Below are positions 1 to 15,000 of a DNA stretch of 64,000 nt, one piece after another. A model generated the notes under the pieces. The model saw only the letters and a program-made list of their open reading frames with translations, was not told where the DNA came from and ran no database searches. This stretch comes from Mactromeris polynyma (taxonomy: Eukaryota > Mollusca > Bivalvia > Venerida > Mactridae): assembly GCA_032209605.1 (NCBI GenBank), contig JASFXZ010000013.1:6347401-6411400 (forward strand), in the 5' to 3' direction. Position 1 is the stretch's first letter, and every line of letters starts with the position of its first letter. The position numbers were made by a program, and so were the translations under genes.

Positions 1-67
1 TCCAGTGGATGCTGTACAGAATGCTGCCATGATAGATCCAGCTTTGATGAACCCATATGCCCCACAG
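1..67 (+). CDS. PAN2: PAN2 exon 1 of window (partial)
   Basis: Starts mid-codon at the window edge and ends at CAG|GTATGT in phase 0. It encodes 22 residues with an aspartate/proline-rich flavour ([11 protein letters not shown]), like the segment before the propeller in other PAN2 proteins. The true start codon lies to the left. Confidence 0.85.
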
Positions 68-3000
68 GTATGTTGATAATCCAGGGCTTTTTCCAGGCGT
101 CAGTGTGGCGTAATTTTGGCCCCATTTCTAAAGCAAAAACGAGGTTCATTTTTTTTCCAATCTGATGAAAAAATTCTCATTTATAGAATCTGATTGATAT
201 TTAGGGAAAAAGAAACAAATTAACACGCAATGATCAGATCATCAAAAAGTGCTCACAATAAATTTACAACTTCTTTAATTTGAAACATCTGTAGGGACAG
301 TATTAACTTAAGAAATATGAAGTTATAAATAATTTATAAATTATTATTTAAAACTGTTAAGAAGTACTTATTCATGTTCCCTAATTTTGACAATTTACTG
401 CTGAAAAAAATCCCAATTTGATGAAGGGCCTATTTCCCCAAAAACTCTAGAAAAGGTGTGATTTAATTGGATTACTTTATTTATTAACTCTTTGCAGCAT
501 TATTTTCATTGTTAGAAAACTTATTCTATGACTATTATGGTTTTAATATATCATATAAACAATGATATTTGTTATCTGGATACAGAAGATACAATAGAAG
601 AGCAGGGATTCCCACAAAGTATTTAGGAAGGGGTCATCATGGCACTTTTACATATACAGTCAAACCTGTGTTAAAGACCACCTGCGAACAAAGACCACTA
701 TTGTAAAAAACCTGTCTGCAAAGACCACTAATTTTATCTCCCATCAGACCATTTTCAATGATATTTAATCTGTTAATAGAGACCACCTGTTAACAAAGAC
801 CACATTTTGCTGTTCCCATGGGTGGTCTTTACAGACAGGTTTGACTGTATTTTGCGTTGGGAGTCATTTTTACTTTGAAGGGATCTTACAAGTTTGAAGA
901 AGATAAAAGATTTCTTAAGATTCTTTATTATTCTACTACTTCACAAAGTATTATTCCTGCCTTTTTAACATACCTCATAATTGGCTTAGCTCGATTGTGC
1001 CCAATAGTGACATGGTGCATGTAATATTGACACATATATATATAAAAAAAAAAATATATTAATTTGTGAAAATTAAGCTACAAACTATCAGTTTGCAGTT
1101 GTTTGCCTATAGATATGCCTCCTCCTTGAAAAAATTGTGTGTATTCTGGAAAATGGCCCAGCTACATCCCTGGTAGCATTGAAGCATTGGTCACACATGA
1201 ATGTCTCAAGGTAAACTTTGTAATGTGTAAGAATGTTCAGATAAATCTGATATCAGATAGAGCATCCTCTTCTGTTACTCTGGCTGGAGTGTCAAGTAGG
1301 ATTTATATTCTTTTAAAATCGATGCCAATATTCTTCATATAAATACTAAACTTACAAGTTATATTTGTAGATGTATCCTGGAACTGAAGCCTCTCCGTTA
1401 CCTAACCAGGAATATAAACAGTTACATAATTTTATGGTTGACGGTGGAGACAGATTTGGTGTGTCCTGTCTGTGTTTTGATACACAAGAATTACTGTGGA
1501 TGGGAAATCAGGGGGTAGGTTACGTTTGAACTTACTTCAAGAAAACACAGTCCCGAGATAGTGTCAACTTTCTCCATTGTGAGGGTTGTCTAAAGATAGC
1601 ACAGACATTATGAGGGCTGTCCCAAGCAACTATGTAGATTCTACATTATGAGGGCTGTCCCAAGCAATTATGTAGATTCTACATTATGAGGACTGTCCGA
1701 AGCAATTATGTAGACTCTACATTAAGAGGGCTGTCCCAAGAAATTATGCAGACTATATTATGAGGGCTGTCCCAAGAAATTATGTAGACTCTACATTATG
1801 AGGGCTGTCCCAAGCAATTACATAGACTCTACATTATGAGGGCTGTCCCAAGAAATTACATACTCTACATTATGAGGGCTGTCCAGAGAAATTACATGGA
1901 CTCTACATTATGAGGGCTGTCCCAAGCAATTATTGCATAGCATAATTATTCTCTTAAAGTAAAATAATGGGTTACTTAGCAACATCAAAATAAGATACTA
2001 AGTAGTTGCTTCCAAAATTGAATGAAATACAGTCGAACCCCGTTCATTCGATAACCTTCTATCTGAATACTTGGTATCATCCGAAATAAAAATCATGTAC
2101 CGATGCATCTTCTTAGGCACGTCATACTGAAATGGGCAATTTAAAACTATGAATTATTCAAAATAAAATTTCGGACCTGATGAATTAGTACGAACGAGGT
2201 CCAACTGTATGTCTTAATCGTGTGGTCAGCCATTGCAAGTGTAAGAATTGTATTCAAACAGGGACAGTATGTTAAATAAATGATGTAATTATCCAGCTGT
2301 GAGGCCATGTAGCAATTTGTTTCTGATATTGTCATGAAATCTCATTATTTCAGGGACATGTTACATCGTACTACGGTCCCAGCTTACAGAAATACACGTC
2401 TTTTCAAGCTCATCAGACTGAAGATGTTAGACAAATGACGCCATTAAAAGATCGAGGCATTTTATCATTAACACAAAGCAGTCTGAAGTTGTCAATGCGA
2501 CGAGGAATATCCCAGTTTGTGTTTCAGTGAGTTTTATAATATCACTATTCAAAATGGGGATACAGTGAAATGTCGGTTATAAGACCACCATTGGTCCGGA
2601 AGAAAGTCAGTCGTAGTATTGGTCCGGAAGAAAGTCAGTCGTAGTTGTGAGGTTTTCTCATTGTCCAGTTAAAATACGGAAGAAATAATTAAATATTGGT
2701 CTTTTAAATTCCGTCTTACCCAGAAGGTGGTCGTAATTTCAAGGTGATCATTATATGAGGTGTTTACTATATTGTCTACAGGGGTAATCTTACGTAGGGA
2801 GCATACAGAAATGACACCATCTGTCTGAGAGTACCAGTGAATGTGTTAGTTTGTCTCTCTTTCTGTCTAGGAAACTCCTTCTTCAAGCTCTAACAGTTAA
2901 TGAACTTCCAAGGAATCTGTTCGCAAACGTGAACCATGATGTATAGGCCTGTTCTACATGTGAGATAGGTCTGTGTCCCCAAGGTCAATGTCACATTTCA

Positions 3001-6000
3001 GGATACTTAACAATTGGGCATCTGTCATATATCTGTTACATGGCTTGTTGTTCTTAGGGTATATATGAGTGCTGCTGTACGATTTCCAACCTCTTCTATA
3101 AGTGACATCATTTCCAGACAATATCCCATGTGACGTCACCATGTACTGACAGCAATATTTGGCCCATATGGCAATATGAAAACGAAGTGACCATATGGAG
3201 TAAATACTGTTTCCTGCTTGCAAATAGTGACATCACATGTTGCAATTTCTTGAAATGACATCACTTACGGAAGATGTTGTAAATCCCATAGCAGCCCTCA
3301 ATTATATGCTTAGTTGAGTTTGATACATTTACCTTACAAACACAGCCAGGCTTGTTATATAAAATATATATTGAATGACCATATTATTCCCCATGATTAT
3401 AAATAGAATGTGGAGGAAGCAATTACAACTGGTGCACAATGTTTCCATTTGGGTAAATATATATCAATATAAACCAAATATTTATTATGCCCCCATTCGA
3501 AGAAGAGAGTGCATATTGGTTTGCACATCACAGTCCGTCGGATGGTACGTCCGTCCGTCAGTCCGTAACCTTTTCGTTTCTGATCAATAACTCAAGAACC
3601 GCTTGACCTATTATCCTCAGACCTATTCCACACGTGCTTCTTGGGTAGCAGAGGAACCCTATTGATTTTGGGGACACTGGGTCAAAGGTCAAGGTCATAG
3701 GGGGGCAAATTGTTTTACAAACATCTCTTGATTCTATTTCCCTTACAGTTGGCATAGTACAATGTTGGTCTATGTCACTTATCCAGCTTATCTTGGTACG
3801 GTGATATTTGTAAGTGGTTTTAATAAACAATCACTATACGAACTGAGTTAATGAAACGCACGGGTGAAATACAACGGTCGTTTCTGCTTACAAATACGAC
3901 AAATTTATTTTCACCAATATTTAATTAATGCTTCTATGTTATTTTTATCTCAGGAGTGCAGACATGCATGATATGCAATGTATGTTGGTAACAAGCCCGA
4001 CATCACTTCTTATTGGTGGACATCATACAAAGGTCATTGACCTTGACCTTACAACTGTTACCGAGAGACAGAAGGTAAGTCATTGATTGGTTGACATCAT
4101 CGAAAGGTTTTTGACCTTGACCTTACATTTGTTACTGAGAGACAGAAGGTAAGTCATTGATTGGTGGACATCATACAAAGGTCTTTGACCTTGACATTAC
4201 ATTTATAACTAACAGACAGAAGGTAAGGTTGATTGGTTGAAATCATTCCGAGGTCATGGTTTTGACATTACAACAGTTACCGTTACCAAAAGACTGAAGG
4301 TAAGTTATTGATTAGTGGATCATGTAGAGGTCATTGACCTTGACCTTTCCACCACTGTTATCAAAGGACATGAGTTAAGTCCTTGATTAATGAATATTAG
4401 AATTAAAAGCGAGTTTTAGTTCAATGTTTATGTGGATAATAATTTGCATATACTTCCGATTGTGTAATTATTTCTTGATGATCTACCCAGCACAATGGGA
4501 TTCATTAAAATATTTTATATATATAGTAATGTTATACTTATTAATTTCTTTCCATCATAATCATATTTAACAACATAAATTCTTCTAGACTCCTCATATC
4601 TCTGTACACTTCTTGACCATTGTAATACATTGTCTGCTTTTTCAATTATATGTCGGTTTTCTCATGATTGTATTGTTTACAGTTTGAGGTAACAGACCCT
4701 GGCTGTGCTATATTGAGACAAACCAATAAATATATATGTGCTGGAGATACCAGTGGAAAGGTAGTGTAGTAATCTCACACTTATATACATCATAATCTCT
4801 TTTGTGGCTCATTATATGGTGGAGCAAAACTGTTTTCGTTTATAAGTAGGAAAGTTAATGTTCTCACTTTGTGACAGAATCTCATTTACTCCTCCTGACT
4901 GGTTTGTAGTGAAGCTTCATTGTGATTGGCTCTTGCCAGTCATATGACTACATTTACTCCCCCTGACTGGTTTGTAGTGAAGCTTCATTGTCATTGGCTC
5001 TTGCCAGTCATGTGACTACATTTACTCCTCCTGACTGGTTTGTAGTGAAGCTTCATTGTGATTGGCTCTTGCCAGTCATGTGACTACATCTACTCCTCCT
5101 GATTGGTTTGTAGTGAAGCTTCATTGTCATTGGCTCTTGCCAGTCATGTGACTACATTTACTCCTCCTGACTGGTTTGTAATGAAGCTTCATTGTGATTG
5201 GCTCTTGCCAGTCATGTGACTACAATTACTCCTCTTGACTGGTTTGTAGTGAAGCTTCATTGTTATTGGCTCTTGCCAGTCATGTGACTACATTTACTTC
5301 TCCTGACTGGTTTGTAGTGAACCTTCATTGTGATTGGCTCTTGGCAGTCATGTGACTGCATCTACTCCTCCTGACTGGTTTGTAGTTAACATTCATTGTG
5401 ATTGGCTCTTGACAGTCATGTGACTACGTTTATATTCCATATGTGATCACTGTAATCTCCATGTAAGGTTACAGTCACTGAGCTAGTTTTAAGAAAAGCT
5501 TAAATTTTGCTGCAGAATCTTGTATGACATAGATATATTTGTTGCTAATTTACTTTAAGCAACTTTGATCCATGAAGTTCAGATCAACGTGAGTTCAGAA
5601 TACTCAATTGTTTTCTACAAATATCAGTGCCATTATGTGGTATTAACTCTTTATCAGGACTTCTAAGGTTAGAGGTTTTGTCCTTGGAAGTTTGCTATCT
5701 CAAAACTCAAGTCTCTGATTGGTTGGTTCTGAGCAAGTCTTGGAATAGACCAATGACAAGACAGCATTCTGAGATGGGTCTCCAAGCTCTGTTTTATTAC
5801 TATATGAGTCTAGATGTGTTTTCAAGATATTGTACAATACTTACTTGTATTATTATATTTAAGCACTATGTACATTTTACAGGTGACATTTTATGATCCT
5901 AACACTATGAAGTCAGAACATGTATTTGACGCCCATTCTGGTACACTGTCAGACTTTGATATCCATGGCAACTTACTGGTTACTTGTGGCTTCTCCAGCA

Positions 6001-9000
6001 GGTAATGTTACATCAGTCTTACAGTTGTATCTGTTACACCACAGCTTTATACCACAGGAGATTGTCATGAGTTCTCTCCCTTTATCCCTTCTAGAGTTGA
6101 GCTTCATTTGAGTACAAGGCTACAAGCTTAAGTTCTTTTGTGAACTACCAGTCCATGTATTAGCGTATTATTCCTGACAGTACATTTAGCACCAAGGCTG
6201 GATGTTATTTACTTGAGCTTGATGACCAATCTCAAAACCCAAGCACCTGATTGGTCAATTATGGTATCATTCTTAAAATGGACCAATGGCAAGGCTTCAT
6301 TCTGAGACTGGTCTCCAAATTCAGTTTTACTACCTCAGGCCTGTGTTTTAGCAGTAATTTGTTCACAACAGTATTTCCCGTACAGACGACAGTCTTTTGG
6401 CCTTACCAGCGCTCTTGGATTACCAACCAGTACTAACCTGTTTATCTGCAAGCAACTGACAACTTCTCCACATAAATCAGAAGTGGAGGACGAATGACTT
6501 TGAATTCATTATCGTCAGTCAAATTGTCACGGATGAACATACACCATGCACAGGATTTGAACCCATGACCTCAAGATCAGCAATCAAGCTCTCTACCAAC
6601 TGAGCTAACTGAGCGGACTTGAAATGAACTTATATTGAGTTATATTCCTTTTAAATTATACATCTTGTTTTATAGTACATTTTAATCAAACATTCTCCAT
6701 AATCAAGCTTTGTAAAACTGTTATCTCAAGAAAGTCGTATATTATATAACAGCATGATATTTGTCTTTTATATAGAGGGGGCAACTTAACACCTGACAGA
6801 TATTTGAAGATGTATGATATAAGAATGATGAGAGTTTTGTCTCCTTTACAACTGATGATAGATCCAACTTTCCTGAGATTTGTACCTACATATTCTAGTA
6901 GGTTGGCTGTTGTCTCTCAGGTATGTACCTACATATTCTAGTAGGTTGGCCGTTGTCTCTCAGGTATGTACCTACATTATCTAGTAGATTGGCCGTTGTC
7001 TCTCAGGTATGTACCTACATATTCTAGTAGATTGGCCGTTGTCTCTCAGGTATGTACCTACATATTCTAGTAGGTTGGCTGTTGTCTCTCAGGTATGTAC
7101 CTACACATTCTAGTAGATTGGCTGTTGTCTCTCAGGTATGTACCTACATATTCTAGTAGATTGGCCGTTGTCTCTCAGGTATGTACCTACATATTCTAGT
7201 AGATTGGCCGTTGTCTCTCAGGTATGTACCTACATATTCTAGTAGGTTGGCCGTTGTCTCTCAGGTATGTACCTACATATTCTAGTAGGTTGGCCGTTGT
7301 CTCTCAGGTATGTACCTACATATTCTAGTAGGTTGGCCGTTGTCTCTCAGGTATGTACCTACATATTCTAGTAGGTTGGCTGTTGTCTCTCAGGTATGTA
7401 ACTACATATTCTAGTAGGTTGGCTGTTGTCTCTCAGGTATGTACCTACATATTCTAGTAGGTTGGCTGTTGCCTCTCAGGTATGTACCTACATATTCTAG
7501 TAGGTTGGCTGTTGTCTCTCATGTATGTACCTACATATTCTAGCAGGTTGGCTGTTGTCTCTCAGGTATGTACCTATATATTCTAGTAGGTTGGCTGTTG
7601 TCTCTCAGGTATGTACCTACATATTCTAGTAGGTTGGCCGTTGTCTCTCAGGTATGTACCTACATATTCTAGTAGGTTGGCCGTTGTCTCTCAGGTATGT
7701 ACCTACATATTCTAGTAGGTTGGCCGTTGTCTCTCAGGTATGTACCTACATATTCTAGTAGATTGGCCGTTGTCTCTCAGGTATGTACCTACATATTCTA
7801 GTAGGTTGGCCGTTGTCTCTCAGGTATGTACCTACATATTCTAGTAGGTTGGCTGTTGTCTCTCAGATATGTACCTACATATTCTAGTAGGTTGGCTGTT
7901 GTCTCTCAGGTATGTACCTACATATTCTAGTAGGTTGGCTGTTGTCTCTCAGGTATGTACCTACATATTCTAGTAGGTTGGCTGTTGTCTCTCAGGTATG
8001 TACTTTTTTGATAAATGAATTGTCATAGTCCTAATATTTTATTTTATGTGTTATATGAGTTTTTCCATTTGTTCTCAAGTTTAAGCTCACCTTAGCCATT
8101 TTCTTGGCCTTGCCAAGTATCCTGTATGTAGTCACTGTACCTGGTCACTGTATGTGGTCATTGTATGTGATCACTGTACCAGGTCACCGTATGTAGTCAC
8201 TGTACATGGTCACCATACCTGGTCACTGTATGTAGTCACTGTACCTGGTCATTGTGACTGGTCATTGTACATGGTCACCATACCTGGTCATTGTATGTGA
8301 TCACTGTACCTGGTCATTGTACATGGTCACTGTACATGGTCACCATACCTGGTCATTGTACCTGGTCATTGTATGTGATCACTGTACATGGTCACCATAC
8401 CTGGTCATTGTACCTGGTCACTGTACATGGTCACTGTACATGGTCACCATACCTGGTCATTGTATGTGATCACTGTACATGGTCACCATACCTGGTCATT
8501 GTACCTGGTCATTGTATGTGATCACTGTACCTGGTCACTGTATGTAGTCACTGTACATGGTCACTGTACATGGTCACCATACCTGGCCATTGTACCTGGT
8601 CATTGTACATGGTCACCATACCTGGTCATTGTACCTGGTCACTGTACATGGTCACCATACCTGGTCATTGTACCTGGTCATTGTACATGGTCACCATACC
8701 TGGTCATTGTACCTGGTCATTGTACATGGTCACTGTACATGGTCACCATACCTGGTCATTGTACCTGGTCACTGTACATGGTCACCATACCTGGTCATTG
8801 TACCTGGTCACTGTACATGGTCATTGTACCTGGTCACTGTACATGGTCACCATACCTGGTCATTGTACCTGGTCACTGTACATGGTCACCATACCTGGTC
8901 ATTGTACCTGGTCATTGTACATGGTCACCATACCTGGTTATTGTACCTGGTCACCATACCTGGTTATTGTACCTGGTCACTGTACATGGTCACTGTACAT

Positions 9001-12000
9001 GGTCACTGTACCTGGTCACTGTACTTGGTCACCATACCTGGTCATTGTACCTGGTCACTGTACATGGTCACTGTACCTGGTCACTGTACCTGGTCACTGT
9101 ACTTGGTCACTGTACCTGGTCACTGTACCCAGTCACTGTACCTGGTCACTGTACCTGGTCACTACCCGGTCACTACCTGGTCACTGTACTTGGTCACTGT
9201 ACTTGGTCACTGTACTTGGTCACTGTACCCGGTCACTGTACCCGGTCACTGTACCCGGTCACTGTACCCGGTCACTGTACTTGGTCACTGTACTTGGTCA
9301 CTGTACCCAGTCACTGTACCCAGTCACTGTACCCGGTCACTGTACCCATTCACTGTACCCATTCACTGTACCTGGTCACTACCCGGTCACTGTACTTGGT
9401 CATTGTACCTGGTCACTGTACCTGGTCACTGTACCCAGTCACTGTACCTGGTCACTGTACCTGGTCACTGAACCCAGTCACTACCTGGTCACTGTACTTG
9501 GTCACTGTACTTGGTCACTGTACCCGGTCACTGTACCCGGTCACTGTACTTGGTCACTGTACTTGGTCACTGTACCCAGTCACTGTACCCGGTCACTGTA
9601 CCCGGTCACTGTACTTGGTCACTGTACCCATTCACTGTACCTGGTCACTGTACCTGGTCACTGTACTTGGTCACTACCTGGTCACTGTACCCGGTCACTA
9701 CCCAGTCACTTTACCTGGTCACTGTACCTGGTCACTGTACCTGGTCACTGTACCTGGTCACTGTACCCAGTCACTGTTCTTGGTCACTGTACCTGGTCAC
9801 TGTACCTGGTCACTGTACCCGATCACTACCCGGTCACTGTATGTGGTCGCTGTTCCCGGTCACTGTATGTGGTCGCTGGATGATAATATAACTAATATTG
9901 CCTCATTGAATGTTGTAGGTAGGACAGTTCCAAGTGGTAGAGGCGACAGGTTTTGCGTCTCAAGTAATGTACCAGGTACAATGTCATAGCTCTATTATCA
10001 TGAGTTTTGATGTTGCTGCTACGTGTCAAGCCTTGGCATTTGGTGATAGTGGAGGTACGAACTATTGCGCTACTGTAAAATCAGAAATTTTCATCAAAGG
10101 CTAAGTTCGCTATTTTCGCCGGATTGTTTTATTCATATATTAAAATAAATGCCTGCTAAATATTGTAGTTTTGATTTTCAACATAACTGAAAAAAAATAT
10201 TAGCCTCACAAAAATATCTGATTTTACAGTAACTATTGGTTGTAAATTGTTATTATACTCAGTGTTTCCTCGTGTTACGAAGGTTTTAGAAATTGTTATG
10301 ACCTTGAATGTAAGGATATAGTAACCCCACTGTACCTTACATGATCCCATCTGTCTGAATACTCGACCATGGACTGATCTAAGGGGTTTGGGATACTTTT
10401 CAAAAGTCTCAAGCATGATGAGATGGGGTGTGGAGGCTCTCCAAGGTGAAGATAAAAGATAAAGTAGTTTTCTTTAACGTCGCATATGATCAACAAGTAA
10501 CATAAGCTACAAAGCTCGCGTGTGACCAACAACGTATCCACTAACAGATACTTACCTGGGCTTATTTATCTCCTGATACTACCCTTTATATACTGAGTAC
10601 CTATGAAGGGAGCTACCAGTACCATTTTTCATGTCTTTGGTATGACAAAGCCATTGATCAAACCCAACATTCAAAGCGGACACTCTACAAACTGAGCTGC
10701 TGAGGCGGTGTCACAGTCAAGGTCACTCCATACCAGGGGCATGGTCTATTTCTAAAGCGATCTATTATTCTGGATACAGATAATGTAGATTTCATTTAAT
10801 ATAAACCTTTCAGTTCAGATATAAGTGCATGGATCAGGAATATAACAGATACTTTCACTCAGTTGTCAAACCTTAATCTCACAATTTATTCTTGTTAATC
10901 TGATAGTGACTTATACAGGGGTGTCACTAATTTTTGAATAAGCTGGGAAATCATCAAAAGTAAGAGGGAATCTGGGGGGTACTCCCCTTAATTAAGATCA
11001 CTCATACAATGATGCTTAAGTTACCAGGTAATTTTACCGGCAATCGGCTCATATTGAGTGTGTAAAATGTTTGACAATGTTAAATGAGTGCTGAACATTC
11101 TTGGGTGTTTCATCTTCTCAAGAATTTGAGTGTAACATGAGATCTTGGCGTACTTAAGTCTGAGTGTGGAGTGTGGTACTCAAACCCAATAAAACCCAAT
11201 AATACGCCCACATCTCATAAATACCATAACATCTCAAAGAAAATGGACCAAAAAAGAATATTCAATGCTCATTTGACGTTTTCATCCATTTTCCACACAT
11301 TAGACTAATAAATGATAATAAATTTAATAACAAATTGTGTGATTAGAGATTTGAGTGCTGAGTGTAAGTATGTGTTATAATCCTGGGCCCTATTCTGTGA
11401 GACTCGACTTTCATCTTTTCATCATTAAAGATGCAATATTCTCCATTTACTGGTACTGGTATCCTGAGAGCCATCAAGTGCCTTGCAGACATTTTCAAGT
11501 TTTCTACAGTACTACAGTCAAACCTGTCTGTAAAGACCACCCATGGGAACAACAAAATGTGGTCTCTGTTTACAGGTGGTCTCTATTAACAGATTAAATA
11601 TCATTGAACATGGTCTGATGGGAGATAAAATTGGTGGTCTTTGCAGACAGGTTTTGCAATAGTGGTCTTTGTTCGCAGGTGGTCTTTAACACAGGTTTGA
11701 CTGTATATCAGAGTAACTTCAGAGTAATCTTCTCCGAACTTTAGTTACAAATGTTTTGCGCCAAACCTTTGAATGAACGTTACGATTGATATTTCAGGTT
11801 GCATGCACATGTTTGCTACAGATGAAAATGTGACATTCAACAGTTTTCATGAGGACATAGACCTCGCTGATCCTGTAAGTATTATATGTTATGCTTTTTT
11901 TGGTTTTCTGGCAAAAACTTGAACTTAATTTTTTATCGATTTTATTCAAAAACAATAAAGACGAGGCTTTGGGAGTTTTTATGATTTTTAGATGACGAGT

Positions 12001-15000
12001 TTAATAAATTCAATAAAAAATTATCACAAATGTAAGATTCTATTTATACTATATGAAAACATTTTTTTGCTTAGATAAAAAACAAACCAAATTTAAGCAT
12101 ATAATATTACTTTTACTGTTGCCCTTCATATTATACTTTTACAGAAGGAATTATATGTGTAGATTGATGAATTAATTGAGATAAAGTCATGTTTTAGAAC
12201 ACGAAAAATCGGCCAATGGCGCCACCGGGATTTGAACCCAGGTCTACGGATTGCCGGTTCGTTATGCTAACCACTACACCACAGTGTCTTAATGTTATAT
12301 ATGTTAATGTGAATATCAGTGCCCGTTTGAGTGTTGATGTAATGGATTTACAGATGATTTTTCTTTGTCGGGAAAGAGGACTGCATTCAACTATTTTTTG
12401 CAAATTTAAAGTCAAGTCTGAGGAAGGCCAAGTTAAGTTTGCACAATAAACTGACCACACTTTTCCCACATTTCGGGAAGAGCACTGTATTCGACTATGC
12501 ATGATAAACAATAAATACCATAAATACACTGATTAAAAATAGTTCTGCACCATTCAATAAGTGAAACTATTGTCACTGTCTCTGAGTGACTGGGTGGTTA
12601 AGGTATTTGCCATGGCAACAGGAGGTTGAAGGTTCGAATCCCAGCAGGGGTCCATTCTAATATGGCCGGTTTGTGAGCTGCCAGCTAGTTAAATAATGGT
12701 TACCGTGCACCTACCTGCCTTGTGCTTGATATTAAAGGATAGGACTCTGGAAGTAAATGTGCTCAGAAAGTAGGTGTCTCATAAGTCAGAAATGGCTGGC
12801 CCTTTAAATGAGGGTGACACTGATAAATAAACACTTCACTATACTTTTTTTTCAGGTTGAGCCGAGTCAGAATATTCACATACATGATTTCTCCACGCCG
12901 TACGCCATGGTACCGATGAGTTACCCTGGTACAGGCAAGTTGCTCTCTGATTGGCCGGATTATCTATGTGACAAAGTTTACAGGTAAGTTAGCGGATGTT
13001 AAAAAGAATTATCATTGTTGACTCTTATATTTTCTTTAAAATGCCTGTATTAGATCTGTGTGTGTTTGATGGCTCTTATCTCCCACCAGAAATTTCGGTT
13101 GTACAGAAACTGTGTCTAATTGCAGCAGATATTGTGCTGCCAACCGGGACATCATACCACACTCTGTCACTTTAACTTGGCACTGTGCCAACCTGTTCTT
13201 AATACTTTCCTTATAATGCTGAGGGAAGGCTTGGGAGCTAAATCCACCAATTTAACAACTTTGGTATGTCGTGATGGGGAACAAACCTGTGACCTCACTC
13301 ACCCAAGGCAGACTCCTGGGGTCTCACTCTACTTTGAAGAAAGGGGGTGGCAGCCCTTGATTCCAGGAATTTCAAGCCAACGGGGAATTTTATGACATCT
13401 TTCCGGTCAAGGTCAAACTAGTTGTAGACAATCAATAATCCTCATAAAGTTGCTAAAATCGTTAAATATATCAGATGTTGTGTCTGCTTGTCAAAAAATC
13501 ACATTTTTCTAGTTAAAATAGTATTTTGCCAGTTTATTTGTCTCCGAGTGAGAAAACTGAATTTGAATTGGGGGAAAAGACTTTGGTGTAGGAATGGGGC
13601 CAGTAGGATCATGGAGTTCATTCCACTGAGGGACGGCAGTCAGTATTTCTTTGTTTAGTATTGTGGTTATATTGAAAGTAAAGTCAAAGGATTTTATGAA
13701 TGTATTTTCAGAAAGCCGAAGACGATAGATTCAGAGATTTTACGGACTATGAAAGTTTACCACAATGTGGGATATGCCCCTAATCCTGGAAAGGAAAGGA
13801 GAAATCAGATCCCTTATTTGAAGAACAATGAGGGGACAAGTAAAGGAAAGTCGAACATCCCCGAGTCCCCGCTTGGCAGAGGTAATCTTGTCATCTAAAT
13901 CTTACTTTTGAAGAGCTTTTTTCACATTAAGTAATTTTGCATCTTCATTATGTAAAGTTGATCTATAACCAGTAATTTGGATAAATAGTCTCAGTGGCTG
14001 TGAAGTACTGTATAAATGGAGATTTTCGTAGGTCAAGAAATTTGCATATTGGCGTTCCCCAGATGAAACGACAGGAGCTAATAATAGATTTTAAAAGTGT
14101 AAACTTTGAAAATCTTCTTGTCCAAAACTATATGGTGTAGAGCTTTGATATTTGGTAGCATTGTGCAAGACTGTATGAATTATTATGTTCTGTATAAAAC
14201 ATGGTCATTAGGGGGCAGGGTTTTCTTCCATATATGCATTTAGTGGAAAATATAAATGACATTTCCTCCTAAATTATTGGTAAAAATTAACTTTTTTGCC
14301 CATCATAGCAGATGTAAGGTAAATGTAAGGTGTTATTATTTGCTTTTCAAGTAGTGAATATAATACATGTAGTCATAACATTACAAGAACTATGGTGGAA
14401 ATAAGAGATTTCCAATTTCTTTATGTGTTATCCTTTGTATAATGTAGTTGACATAGAACAGTATATCATGCTTGCGTTCTGTTATATTGTGTATGTCGCT
14501 ATTTACTGCCAGGTTTTATACAGAAATAAATCTATCTACATGTCTTGGATCATTCATGATAGAAAACATCGTTAATTGTTACATGTTCTTGATTTAGGTG
14601 ATAATCTGTTAATTGTTACATGTTCTTGATGTAGGTGATAATCCGTTAATTGTTAAATGTTCTTGATTTAGGTGATAATCCGTTAATTGTTACATGTTCT
14701 TGATTTAGGTGATAATCCGTTAATTGTTACATGTTCTTGATGTAGGTGATAATCCGTTAATTGTTAAATGTTCTTGATTTAGGTGATAATCCGTTAATTG
14801 TTACATGTTCTTGATGTAGGTGATAATCCGTTAATTGTTATATGTTCTTGATTTAGGTGATAATCCGTTAATTGTTAAATGTTCTTGATTTAGGTGATGA
14901 TCCGTTAATTGTTACATGTTCTTGATTTAGGTGATGATCCGTTAATTGTTAAATGTTCTTGATTTAGGTGATGATCCGTTTATGGCTATACCTAAGAGAT

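Noticed and set aside
6921..7995. CRISPR-like regular repeat array
   Set aside because: There are no unique spacers: the 43-bp units are head-to-tail and derive from exon 7; the DNA is animal.
8388..9989. Long open frames (533, 437 and 304 codons) rich in Trp, His and Cys
   Set aside because: They follow the 13-bp minisatellite in all three frames and enter PAN2 exon 8 out of frame; no start or splice context supports them.
12214..12288. A functional tRNA gene on the minus strand
   Set aside because: Same SINE family; the 3' tail GGCCGATTTTTCGTG is shared with the other copies.
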